Positions 1 to 6,424 of a stretch of 12,624 nucleotides of DNA are shown here, one piece after another. The position numbers were made by a program, and so were the translations under genes. Where the stretch lies: positions 1 to 12,624 of the forward strand of contig URTL01000050.1 in NCBI GenBank assembly GCA_900550785.1, in the 5' to 3' direction. How positions within the stretch are numbered: position 1 is the stretch's first letter; every line of letters begins with the position of its first letter. The DNA comes from an uncultured Collinsella sp. Lineage in GTDB: Bacteria > Actinomycetota > Coriobacteriia > Coriobacteriales > Coriobacteriaceae. Below the pieces are notes generated by a model that was given only the letters and a program-made list of their open reading frames with translations, did no database searches and was not told the origin of the DNA.

Positions 1-218
1 CACTACGTGCGGCGGGGGTTCTTTCGTCCTGCGGAGTGTCCGCGAAGGTCAGCCCTCAGATCCTGCTACGACTACGTCCTCGGATTGTGTGGGCGGATGA
101 AGGACGTGGTTGTGGGGGCCTTTTGTCCCTTTGCTTTTTCGCGGCTTTGCCGCGAAACGCGCAGCACCTTGGGAAATGCATTGATGCGTGGACGGGGCTG
201 GATTGCGGATTCAAATGG
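1..218. other. Non-coding end region with small hairpins
   Basis: I see no convincing gene here. Open frames on the plus strand run into the antisense of the ATPase gene and look like shadows. Two short stem-loops are visible: GCGGA-gtg-TCCGC at 31-43, and TTTCGCGG-ctttg-CCGCGAAA at 137-157. The second lies about 60 bp beyond the stop of the minus-strand ATPase gene, but read on that strand it is followed by A rather than U residues, so it is not a canonical intrinsic terminator for that gene. Confidence 0.5.
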
Positions 219-1580
219 CTAGAGAGATATGGGTGCGAACGAGAAATCGTTATTGGGGTCATCCTTTTCCATAAATTCATCGAGACAAAACGTCATGTAG
301 ATTGGAACGTACAGAACCTTGCCCTCTTTGCTGAGATTCTCGTGGCTCAGTACAACGGCCTCGGGAATTTTGTACTCGCCCACACTTATCAGACGATCGA
401 GAGCCGCATGCGCTCGAACCTTCTTGCCCGATTTGACCTCGATTGGGACAACATGCCCGTGGGCGCCTTCGATCACAAAGTCAACTTCACCGACCTCACG
501 CGTTTGGTAGTACCATGCATCCGCCCCGAGGGCAACGAGTTCCTGCGCGACCACGTTCTCATAGAGACCGCCAAGGTTGGGAGTTTTCATATCAAGATAG
601 ACAGCGCGTGCAGTGCTGCCGGGGTACCGCGATGCGAGCATGCCTGTATCAGACTCATATAGTTTGAAGGCCGTCGTTTTCTCCGTCCTCTTGAGAGGAC
701 TTCGTGGCTCCGTCACCCTGGCGACCATCAATCCAACACCTGCGTTAACAAGCCACAGGAAATCCTGCTCATATTTTTTAAGGCGAGCTCCCTCACCCAG
801 AGACGAAACAACAAAGCGATGAGATTCCGCCTCAAGCTGAACGGGAATTTGCTCAATAATCGACCGAACGTTAAACGCTCGAGTCGATGCATATTTTGAG
901 ATATCGCTTTTGTACTGATCGACCAGCTGAGTTTGAAGCTCACGTGTGCTCACGAGCGAATAACCCGAATCAATATAATTCTGAACGACCTCCGGCATGC
1001 CGCCGCAAACGATATAAGCTCTATAGTTCTTGAGCATCGCCTCATGAATATAGTTTTCGACAGGATGTTTCTCGACAAGGCGGCTGCGAATGCCTGCAAG
1101 CACATTCTCGCTAACGCTGTTTGCCCAACAAAACTCTTCAAAATCCATCGGGCGCATAACAATGTGTTCTACATACCCCACCGGAAAAGAAGAGATCCCC
1201 TTAAACTCAGTCCCAAGCATAGACCCCGAGAAGACATAGCTAAAGCGCCCATCCTCGACCAACGCCTTCATGAGTGTAACGATCTGCGGATACTCCTGAA
1301 TCTCATCGACAAAGACAAGCGTATCGCCCTCAACAAGCGGCACATCCGCAAGAAGGGCTACGCGGTTGATAAAGTCAACGGAGTTCTTTGCGCCAACAAG
1401 TGCATTCCTTGCTTCGACATCGAGTAGTAAATTGACCTCAAAATACGAAGCGTAGTTGCTTTTTCCAAACGCGCGAATTGCATAGCTCTTGCCAATCTGA
1501 CGCGCACCAGTAACGAGCAATGCCTTATTGGAGTTATTCTTCCAGCTCAAAAGCCTATCAGTGACCTTACGGCGTAGCAT
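219..1580 (-). CDS. AAA_14 / DUF4143-type ATPase
   Basis: Predicted P-loop ATPase of the AAA_14 plus DUF4143 family, 453 aa, a usual length for the family. Walker A is GARQIGKS at residues 25-32 and Walker B is LVFVDEIQE at about 88-96. A family-typical stretch with FPVGYVE and PMDFEEF follows. The C-terminal part carries a PD-(D/E)xK-like signature: Asp367 in EVDF, then IEVKSG with Glu381 and Lys383. I chose the ATG at 1580 because MLRRKVTDRLL is the normal family N-terminus and a GGGGGT ribosome-binding stretch lies just upstream. The frame stays open for 34 more codons to 1682, but that extension merely translates three DNA repeats. These ATPases are widespread, often variably present, and have no settled cellular role; substrate and partners are unknown. 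The gene stands alone, with no apparent link to the arginine locus. Confidence 0.9.
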   Translation of the reverse strand: MLRRKVTDRLLSWKNNSNKALLVTGARQIGKSYAIRAFGKSNYASYFEVNLLLDVEARNALVGAKNSVDFINRVALLADVPLVEGDTLVFVDEIQEYPQIVTLMKALVEDGRFSYVFSGSMLGTEFKGISSFPVGYVEHIVMRPMDFEEFCWANSVSENVLAGIRSRLVEKHPVENYIHEAMLKNYRAYIVCGGMPEVVQNYIDSGYSLVSTRELQTQLVDQYKSDISKYASTRAFNVRSIIEQIPVQLEAESHRFVVSSLGEGARLKKYEQDFLWLVNAGVGLMVARVTEPRSPLKRTEKTTAFKLYESDTGMLASRYPGSTARAVYLDMKTPNLGGLYENVVAQELVALGADAWYYQTREVGEVDFVIEGAHGHVVPIEVKSGKKVRAHAALDRLISVGEYKIPEAVVLSHENLSKEGKVLYVPIYMTFCLDEFMEKDDPNNDFSFAPISL

Positions 1581-1594
1581 TAAACCCCCAAATG

Positions 1595-1678
1595 ACAAAA
1601 ATTGACAGATAGAATCGCCTAAAATCATACAAAAATTTGCAGATAATAACGTGGTAAATATACAAAAATTAGGAGATA
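1595..1678. repeat. Three 17-bp direct repeats upstream of the ATPase gene
   Basis: Three copies of ACAAAAATT-nnn-AGATA lie at 1595-1611, 1629-1645 and 1662-1678, with starts 34 and 33 bp apart, about three helical turns. Only the three central bases differ (gac, tgc, agg, with small shifts). Read on the minus strand they are TATCT-nnn-AATTTTTGT, immediately upstream of the ATPase start. Regular phasing and position suggest an operator array or a multi-site protein-binding element controlling that gene. The function is inferred. Confidence 0.75.
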
Positions 1679-1732
1679 GCAAAGGTTCGAATAGGCCTCA
1701 AGGCCGCTGAAACAGTGCTCTACTTTGCGAAG

Positions 1733-1766
1733 GGGCTGGGGACGCTGTTGGGTGCGTCTCCAGCCC
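1733..1766 (-). terminator. Possible hairpin terminator after the 1822-2346 gene
   Basis: A 13-bp stem with one mismatch or wobble: GGGCTGGGGACGC at 1733-1745 and GCGTCTCCAGCCC at 1754-1766, with an 8-nt loop. It lies 56 bp past the stop of the minus-strand gene. No U-tract follows on the minus strand, so intrinsic termination is uncertain. It may be only a stable 3' end structure. Confidence 0.4.
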
Positions 1767-1821
1767 TCTGATACTTACTTTGGATTCCGATGGTGGGCTG
1801 TTGTCGGTGCTGCTTGCTTGG

Positions 1822-2346
1822 TTACCTTGTCTCGCCGCTCTCTGTGCGTAGGCGGTAGCCGTGGACGAGGTCGCTGATAGCCGGCCAGGGAATCTGGCGG
1901 TCGACCCAAAATTGGAGCTGGACCAGATAGCGCTCGGTGGCGCGGGTGAGGGCAGCGAACTGTTCGTGAGTCTCGACCTGGGCGTAGAGGTCACGGCTGT
2001 GGGCGAGGATTGCCGTCGTGTCATCCATTTTGCCGGTGACGTCGAAGGCGCCCGAGAACCAGTCGCACAGGCGCGCGGCGCTGTTGTTGATCGTTGAAAG
2101 GTCGGCGGTGCCGTCGTTGGCGTTTTCGTTGGCCTGGGCTCGCAGGAGGGAGAGGGCGTCGGCGGCGTTCATACAGTAGCCGACGGTGAAGTTCCAGACG
2201 GCGAATTCGCGGCCGGTGTCGAGCTTGCGTCGGCGCATGTAATCGATATCGCGCGGCTCCTCGAGCATCATTTGGTCGGCGAGGGCCTCAAGTGCAGTGG
2301 TGTACTCGGCAAGGTCGAGTGCGAACAGGGTGTTGATATCCATCAT
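1822..2346 (-). CDS. Hypothetical helical protein, partner of the DUF3830-type gene
   Basis: I do not recognise this 174-aa protein. It looks soluble and mostly alpha-helical, rich in Ala, Leu and Glu, with no signal peptide or membrane segment. Residues such as RRRKLDTGREFAVWNFTVGY and WFSGAF suggest conserved core positions, but I cannot assign a family. Its ATG (2346) overlaps the stop of the upstream gene in an ATGA junction at 2343-2346, and a GGAGG site lies 7 bases before that ATG inside the upstream gene. The two are therefore very probably co-transcribed and translationally coupled. A second ATG directly follows and could be the true start. A plus-strand frame and a second minus-strand frame over the same DNA look like shadows. 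Confidence 0.75.
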   Translation of the reverse strand: MMDINTLFALDLAEYTTALEALADQMMLEEPRDIDYMRRRKLDTGREFAVWNFTVGYCMNAADALSLLRAQANENANDGTADLSTINNSAARLCDWFSGAFDVTGKMDDTTAILAHSRDLYAQVETHEQFAALTRATERYLVQLQFWVDRQIPWPAISDLVHGYRLRTESGETR

Positions 2347-2765
2347 CTGTAGGCCTCCGTTTCGATCTCGACGATTTCGTTTTTAATGTACATGCCCTGG
2401 TTGTCCCAGACATTGCGGCAGGCGGCGGCAAAACGCCCGCGGTCGGCTTCGCAGATGCGGGCGAACATGTTGCAGGTGCCAAAGGGCTCACACACGTCAA
2501 AGAAGATGCAAATTGACGACCAACCGCCATACCAGCTCACGGCGCCCGCCGGCTCGTGAAAGACGGGGTTCTCGATGTGCTCGTAATTGGCGATGGGGCC
2601 CGATACGGGATAGGTTACCTCGGCATCGCAGATCTTGGCCGAAAAGATACGTGACTCGACCGGACAGGACGATTCGAACAGCTTGCATGTCTCGGGAGTC
2701 TTGTCCCAGAGCATATCGGCGAGAAACGTCTCGCCATTCAGCGTGATCTTGAGCATTTTTGTCAT
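2343..2765 (-). CDS. Cyclophilin-like DUF3830-type protein
   Basis: A 140-aa protein resembling the DUF3830 / cyclophilin-like beta-barrel family. Visible features are an N-terminal beta-strand pair (KITLNGETFLADML), the TPETCKLFE segment typical of cyclophilin-like folds at about 23-31, a central EPAGAVSWYGGWSSICIFFD stretch at about 71-90, and PFGTCNMFARI at about 94-104. Whether it has isomerase activity is unknown; related proteins are largely uncharacterised and often sit beside amidohydrolase or transport genes. I chose the ATG at 2765 because GGAGG lies 8 bases upstream; the frame extends to 2852 but those 29 codons lack homology-like character. It is the first gene of a two-gene unit with the overlapping hypothetical gene. 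Confidence 0.75.
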   Translation of the reverse strand: MTKMLKITLNGETFLADMLWDKTPETCKLFESSCPVESRIFSAKICDAEVTYPVSGPIANYEHIENPVFHEPAGAVSWYGGWSSICIFFDVCEPFGTCNMFARICEADRGRFAAACRNVWDNQGMYIKNEIVEIETEAYR

Positions 2766-2851
2766 AGTAAGGACCTCCTCAATCCGTCGCTCAAGGGGTT
2801 CACTGGCGGATAAGGAGAAGACAGCAGCGGGGTCGCCGAACCCAAACTTCA

Positions 2852-2867
2852 CGACAGATCTCTGTCG
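2852..2867. promoter_or_regulatory. Palindrome CGACAGA-tc-TCTGTCG, possible operator
   Basis: A perfect inverted repeat with 7-bp arms and a 2-bp spacer, 87 bp upstream of the DUF3830-type start. It would lie shortly downstream of the predicted leftward transcription start, a usual place for a repressor site. The binding protein is unknown. Confidence 0.4.
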
Positions 2868-2891
2868 CCCCAGCCCGCGCTGTTCTTCGCT

Positions 2892-2920
2892 AAAGTACCA
2901 TGCCGCAATTGCGCGCGCAA
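2892..2920 (-). promoter_or_regulatory. Possible promoter for the DUF3830-type gene pair
   Basis: On the minus strand, TTGCGC (2920-2915) and TACTTT (2897-2892) are separated by 17 bp, a reasonable sigma-70-like spacing though neither hexamer is perfect. The -35 overlaps a perfect 14-bp palindrome ATTGCGCGCGCAAT at 2908-2921, which could be an operator or just a GC-repeat coincidence. Confidence 0.3.
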
Positions 2921-3032
2921 TAACAGTTTTTGATTTTCTGGAAGCGGCAATCGACGAGACGGCTCGCCGGCTGCCGGCCGACGCGCGGCATAGGCGCTCG
3001 TCTATTCCTTATGCTGGATGAAAAACGCCATG

Positions 3033-3242
3033 TTATTGCAGGGCTGCATACTCGTCCAATAAGTGCATAGAATCTCGTATAGTGCGAGTAAGATTTTGCG
3101 CTGTCTGTTTTGCGTTTAGCAAAGATACAGTTTGCATAATCTGGTCTAATCCCTGCTCTATTAAAATAAAGTTGCACGTAAATGACGTAGATATGTCTGA
3201 GCTGGGGTTCTGTACGCTGAGCGGATAAAAACGACCGTTCAC
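3033..3242 (-). CDS. Doubtful small ORF (69 aa) in AT-rich DNA
   Basis: A GTG-started frame of 69 codons, ending in helical, protein-like sequence (for example TRTIRDSMHLLDEYAALQ). It has a weak GGAA before the GTG and AT-rich DNA upstream. I recognise no family. Its composition is unlike neighbouring genes, so it may be a remnant of a larger decayed gene, a lineage-specific small protein, or chance. An overlapping longer frame (2890-3177) is no more convincing. Confidence 0.2.
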   Translation of the reverse strand: MNGRFYPLSVQNPSSDISTSFTCNFILIEQGLDQIMQTVSLLNAKQTAQNLTRTIRDSMHLLDEYAALQ

Positions 3243-3294
3243 CGTTCCGCTATTTTCAAAATGAATAAAATGAGCGATAAAGAGAATATAAACC

Positions 3295-3332
3295 TTAATA
3301 AACTCGCGTATCGCACGGACGCGGGTTATTAA
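3295..3332 (+). promoter_or_regulatory. Strong hairpin in the arcC copy 1 leader
   Basis: Near-perfect inverted repeat: TTAATAAACTCGCGT (3295-3309) against ACGCGGGTTATTAA (3319-3332), with one bulged base and one mismatch that becomes a G-U pair in RNA, and a 9-nt loop. It ends 35 bp before the arcC ATG and is not followed by a T-tract on either strand, so it is not an intrinsic terminator. A TATAAA at 3287-3292 just before it could be a -10 element, which would put the hairpin at the 5' end of the mRNA, but no clear -35 is seen. Confidence 0.5.
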
Positions 3333-3367
3333 TGGGTTGTAGGCCTTTTACAGAAAGGATTCCAGCA

Positions 3368-4330
3368 ATGTCTAAGCCTCTTGGCAAGCCCGATCGTATT
3401 GTCGTCGCCCTTGGCGGCAACGCCCTCGGCAACAACCCCGTCGAGCAGATCGAGGCCGTGAGCAACACCGCCCACGCTCTCCTCGGCCTGATCGAGCAGG
3501 GCAACGAGATCATCATCACCCACGGCAACGGCCCGCAGGTCGGCATGATCCAGAACGCCTTCGCCGCCGCCCACGATGCCATCGGCACCCCCGAGATGCC
3601 GCTGCCCGAGTGCGGCGCCATGTCCCAGGGCTACATCGGCTATCACCTGCAGCAGGGCATCGGCCGCGAGATGCACAAGCGCTATAAGCGTTGGCACGCC
3701 GCCACCGTCGTCACCCAGATCGAGTGCGACCCGGACGACCCCGCGTTCAAGAACCCGACCAAGCCGATCGGCCCCTTCTACACCGAGGAGCAGGCCAAGG
3801 AGTTCATGGCCGAGGATCCCTCCAAGGTCTTCGTCGAGGATTCCGGCCGCGGCTGGCGTCGCGTCGTCGCCTCCCCCGATCCCAAGAAGATCGTCGAGGC
3901 CGACTCCATCCTCAACCTGCTCGACAACGAGTTCATCGTCATCGCCTGCGGTGGCGGCGGCATCCCCGTCGTCCGCGACTACGAGAACAAGGGCTGCTAC
4001 AAGGGCGTTCCCGCCGTCATCGACAAGGACCTGGGCGGCGAGCTGCTGGCCGAGGACTGCGACGCCGACGTCCTGTTCCTGCTGACCGCCGTTGAGCATG
4101 TCGCCATCAACTTCGGCAAGCCCAACCAGGAGGAGCTCGAGGACCTCACCGCCGACGAGGCCGAGCGCCTGGCCGACGAGGGCCAGTTCGGCAAGGGTTC
4201 CATGGAGCCCAAGGTCCGCGCCGCCATCAAGTTCGCCCGTTCCCGCAAGGGCCGCACCTGCATCATCGGCGCCCTGGACAAGGCCGCCGAGACCATGGCC
4301 GGCCTCTCCGGTACCCGCATCCACGAGTAG
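3368..4330 (+). CDS. arcC: Carbamate kinase, copy 1 (solo)
   Basis: Carbamate kinase of the amino-acid-kinase fold, 320 aa, close to the usual size of about 310. It transfers phosphate from carbamoyl phosphate to ADP, the ATP-yielding last step of the cytoplasmic arginine deiminase pathway. Motifs are VVALGGNAL (12-20), THGNGPQVG (51-59), ACGGGGIPVV (193-202), AVIDKDL (216-222, Lys220) and GSMEPKVRAA (277-286). The ATG at 3368 follows AAAGGA at 8 bases; the frame is open to 3332 but that extension enters the leader hairpin. It is monocistronic, with its own hairpin upstream and terminator downstream. The protein differs from copy 2 (10573-11535) only at residue 5 (Leu here, Tyr there). Codons are strongly C/G-ending, unlike the other arc genes, suggesting high expression or a different history. 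Confidence 0.97.
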   Translation: MSKPLGKPDRIVVALGGNALGNNPVEQIEAVSNTAHALLGLIEQGNEIIITHGNGPQVGMIQNAFAAAHDAIGTPEMPLPECGAMSQGYIGYHLQQGIGREMHKRYKRWHAATVVTQIECDPDDPAFKNPTKPIGPFYTEEQAKEFMAEDPSKVFVEDSGRGWRRVVASPDPKKIVEADSILNLLDNEFIVIACGGGGIPVVRDYENKGCYKGVPAVIDKDLGGELLAEDCDADVLFLLTAVEHVAINFGKPNQEELEDLTADEAERLADEGQFGKGSMEPKVRAAIKFARSRKGRTCIIGALDKAAETMAGLSGTRIHE

Positions 4331-4439
4331 CCTCTACTCCGTTGCCTCTCTCGTGGACGCCAGGCAAGGCGCCCACAAACTAGCCTCTCTTCATGAGCCC
4401 CGCAGTCCGCTCCGACTGCGGGGCTTTTGCTATTCACCT
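3386..4439 (+). repeat. 1,054-bp direct repeat, copy 1 (arcC and terminator)
   Basis: By eye this stretch matches 10591-11644 base for base: the proteins and all alternative-frame translations agree. It begins at codon 7 of arcC, where the preceding 18 bases differ at 7 positions, and ends 11 bases past the terminator T-tract. Weaker similarity continues: GGTCATCGGGGAC here versus AGTCATTGGGGAC in the other copy, and a shared 19-mer (CAAACCCGGCACTTGGGGA) at 4494-4512 and 11657-11675. Confidence 0.9.
4396..4428 (+). terminator. Intrinsic terminator after arcC copy 1
   Basis: A perfect 12-bp stem, AGCCCCGCAGTC with GACTGCGGGGCT, a 6-nt loop (cgctcc) and a TTTT tract at 4425-4428. It lies 66 bp past the arcC stop. 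The identical structure follows copy 2. Confidence 0.92.
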
Positions 4440-4527
4440 GGTCATCGGGGACGTTCTTAAACGACTAGCCAAAAGGGGCACTCTTGCCGCGGGCAAACCC
4501 GGCACTTGGGGATTTACGACTAAGAGA
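4438..4527. other. Degenerate copy of the TTGGGGAC-type repeat between convergent genes
   Basis: The sequence at 4438-4452 (CTGGTCATCGGGGAC) matches the 15-bp terminal repeat of the 11643-12010 element at 13 of 15 positions, and 4501-4512 (GGCACTTGGGGA) matches its internal part. Between them is unshared DNA with a small TTGCC-gcg-GGCAA stem. The rest of the element is absent. This looks like a decayed or partial relic, lying between arcC copy 1 and the convergent regulator gene. Confidence 0.5.
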
Positions 4528-5184
4528 CTAGTACGTCAGATCGTGAGTTGCCTGAAACCAAACGACGACACCTAAGACACGAAGGCGATGCCTGTCCAGA
4601 GTGATGTTGGGTTCTTCTGTCAAATAGGAATACGTTGACAGCGCAATCGTGTTCCCTCGGATTTCATATCGCCGAATAACTATGGCTGATGCGTCTACCA
4701 TGGCAACGACGGTGCATCCGTTCCACGGTTTAGCAACAGGATCGACCAGCAGAACACTGCTTGGCGGATAGCAGCGTGACATGCTGCTGCCGTTCATCTG
4801 AACTAGAAAGCCTCCCGGGTGCCTTTCGAGAACGGGTCCTGGAACGAAGGTATGTCCACTTTTCTTAAGGCTAAAGCCACCGTTGCAGCGTACGATTTTA
4901 TAGATCCCGCATTCTTCGTTTTGGGTCACGGTCGGGCTTTTCTCAGGCCGCGAGCTCAAGCTGGCAGAGGCAAGGCCGCTATTACTTGCGGCGAGCTCAT
5001 CAAACGTTACATCGAATAGTTCGGTCAGCTTATCGAGAGTCGACACCTTGACGGCGGTGTGTCCACGTTCCCAACGACATACCGTTTCTTTGGTAACGCC
5101 GAGCATGTCGGCAAATTGCTGCTGCGTCAAGCCTTCGCGAGTTCTAAGGCATTTAATGTTATCCCCTTGGGCCATGTTATTCAT
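4528..5184 (-). CDS. XRE-family regulator with S24 (LexA-like) C-terminal domain
   Basis: A DNA-binding regulator of 218 aa. The N-terminal XRE helix-turn-helix spans about residues 10-60 (LTQQQFADMLG...VTKETVCRWERG), followed by a Ser-rich linker and an S24/LexA-like fold from about 95. The serine of the S24 catalytic dyad is present in MNGSSM (Ser134). The expected lysine in the VKR-type segment is replaced by arginine (IVIRRYE, Arg171), and no obvious Ala-Gly cleavage site is visible in the linker. It may be a non-cleaving, ligand- or interaction-controlled regulator. The start is uncertain: ATG 5184 (chosen; AGG 4 bases upstream), GTG 5187 or ATG 5175. The first two overlap the end of arcA2, implying co-transcription. 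It is a good candidate regulator of the arc locus, by position only. Confidence 0.85.
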   Translation of the reverse strand: MNNMAQGDNIKCLRTREGLTQQQFADMLGVTKETVCRWERGHTAVKVSTLDKLTELFDVTFDELAASNSGLASASLSSRPEKSPTVTQNEECGIYKIVRCNGGFSLKKSGHTFVPGPVLERHPGGFLVQMNGSSMSRCYPPSSVLLVDPVAKPWNGCTVVAMVDASAIVIRRYEIRGNTIALSTYSYLTEEPNITLDRHRLRVLGVVVWFQATHDLTY

Positions 5185-6424
5185 CACGCCTAAGTGGCAA
5201 GCACAAACAGTTGGGCCCGCCGAAACCGTTAGTCAGCTCGTGTATGGAAATGGGAACAAGATCGATTCCGGCCTGATCAAGAGCGGCGTTCGTCGCTTGG
5301 TTCTCTTCATAGACACAGACTTTGCCCGGTCGGAGGCACAGCACGCTGGCCGCGTTATTTGCGCACTCTTTTTCTGCCAAATTGGGATTTGATCCACCGC
5401 AGGGAATAAAACGAAGCTCGGGTATGCCGAGTGCGGTGGCCAGTGCCTCCTTGACTCCTTTTTCGACGGCGTGAATCTGGCAGAGATTTTCCACTCGATT
5501 TCGCGTAATTTGATAACAGCGAGATTCCGCGAGTAGCTGGGGGTCGACTACAAAAGTATCGTAGTCGACCCGGCTTAGGTACGTATCAAGATGGATGCAC
5601 AGGCTCCGTTCAGGTACCTCAATTGCCCATACGGCGTCGATGCTCGAGTCGGGATTCCACAGGAGGGCGCGAGCGAGCATATCGATGGCCGCAGATTCGG
5701 TTCTCTGAGAGATGCCGACTGCGACATTATGAGCATCAAGATTGATGATATCGCCCCCTTCAATATGGAAGGTGGAATCGTGACGATAAAACGAGGGCGT
5801 GTCCTTGAAATTGGGATGGTATTTAAAAATCGTTTGGTAGAGCGCTACTTCGCGATTGCGCTCGGGCCAATACATGTGGTTGAAGGAGATGCCGGAGCCG
5901 ATGGTGCTTACCGGGTCGCGCACGAACCACATGGTGTTTAATGGGCTAACGAGCAGCTCGTCAGGAGCATAGGCCTCGCCGGTTAATTCGGCGAGTCTGT
6001 CCCCGCCGTCGAAGCAGTATGTAACTTGCCCGTGGCGGATGCCGCCAATCGATGCCGAGACGAGCTCCTGCGCCGATCGAGTGTGTTCAAGGTGCTCGCG
6101 GACTGCTTGCTGCAACTCGGCGCCAATCGCGCCGCATTCATCGACAAAGGAATCGACAAAAGATGCTCGAGCTTCGGGGCACGAGTCAAGCGCTTCTATA
6201 AGAAGTTGGTCGAGATACAGAACCTCTACGCCTTCATGCTCGAGCACTGAGGTATAGGCATCACACTCAGCTAGGGCTCTATCCAAGTCAAATAGGCTGC
6301 TCGATGGTCTTAGGCTAAAAACTTGGCCAAAATGGCCTTCGGGATAGTTTTGGGTTTCGATACCGGGTCGATATAAAAGGGCCTGTTTAAGCTTACCGAT
6401 TTCGCTGGTGACATGAATTGGCAT
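5177..6424 (-). CDS. arcA: Arginine deiminase-like protein, divergent second copy
   Basis: Arginine deiminase family (guanidino-group hydrolase fold), 415 aa, expected to convert arginine to citrulline and ammonia in the cytoplasm. Catalytic residues are in place: Asp170 (FVRDP), Glu222 (HIEGGD), His278 and Asp280 (IHLDT), nucleophile Cys406 (GGPNC). Carboxylate-binding arginines also seem kept (Arg188 in WPER, Arg241 in SQRT). The arginine five residues before the nucleophile, conserved in ADIs (Arg401 of the Pseudomonas enzyme) and kept in the other copy here, is Phe401. Activity or substrate could therefore differ. I chose ATG 6424 because MPIHVTSEIGKLKQ is the usual N-terminus, although its ribosome site is weak; the frame extends to a TTG at 6463. 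It is divergent from the arcDABC operon and overlaps the downstream regulator. Confidence 0.9.
   Translation of the reverse strand: MPIHVTSEIGKLKQALLYRPGIETQNYPEGHFGQVFSLRPSSSLFDLDRALAECDAYTSVLEHEGVEVLYLDQLLIEALDSCPEARASFVDSFVDECGAIGAELQQAVREHLEHTRSAQELVSASIGGIRHGQVTYCFDGGDRLAELTGEAYAPDELLVSPLNTMWFVRDPVSTIGSGISFNHMYWPERNREVALYQTIFKYHPNFKDTPSFYRHDSTFHIEGGDIINLDAHNVAVGISQRTESAAIDMLARALLWNPDSSIDAVWAIEVPERSLCIHLDTYLSRVDYDTFVVDPQLLAESRCYQITRNRVENLCQIHAVEKGVKEALATALGIPELRFIPCGGSNPNLAEKECANNAASVLCLRPGKVCVYEENQATNAALDQAGIDLVPISIHELTNGFGGPNCLCLPLRRDE

Larger units (their letters stand above)
2766..3367. other. 602-bp intergenic region between divergent transcription units
   Basis: This separates the DUF3830-type gene (leftward) from arcC copy 1 (rightward). 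From left to right it holds a CGACAGA/TCTGTCG palindrome, a possible leftward promoter overlapping an ATTGCG/CGCAAT palindrome, a GC-rich stretch near 2950-3000, an AT-rich stretch from about 3020 with a weak small open frame, and a long hairpin at 3295-3332. The AT-rich half differs clearly in base composition from the flanking genes. It could be a decayed gene or a regulatory spacer. Confidence 0.6.

Noticed and set aside
36..662. 208-codon plus-strand frame at the left end
   Set aside because: It lies mostly antisense to the well-supported ATPase gene and its translation has no family character.
1581..1682. 34-codon N-terminal extension of the ATPase
   Set aside because: It translates the three DNA repeats, while the normal family N-terminus and a good ribosome site fit the ATG at 1580.
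3329..4324. Long minus-strand frame of 331 codons opposite arcC
   Set aside because: It is antisense to arcC, an artefact of C/G-ending codons; the Gly/Leu/Val/Asp-rich translation is low complexity. The same applies at 10576-11529.
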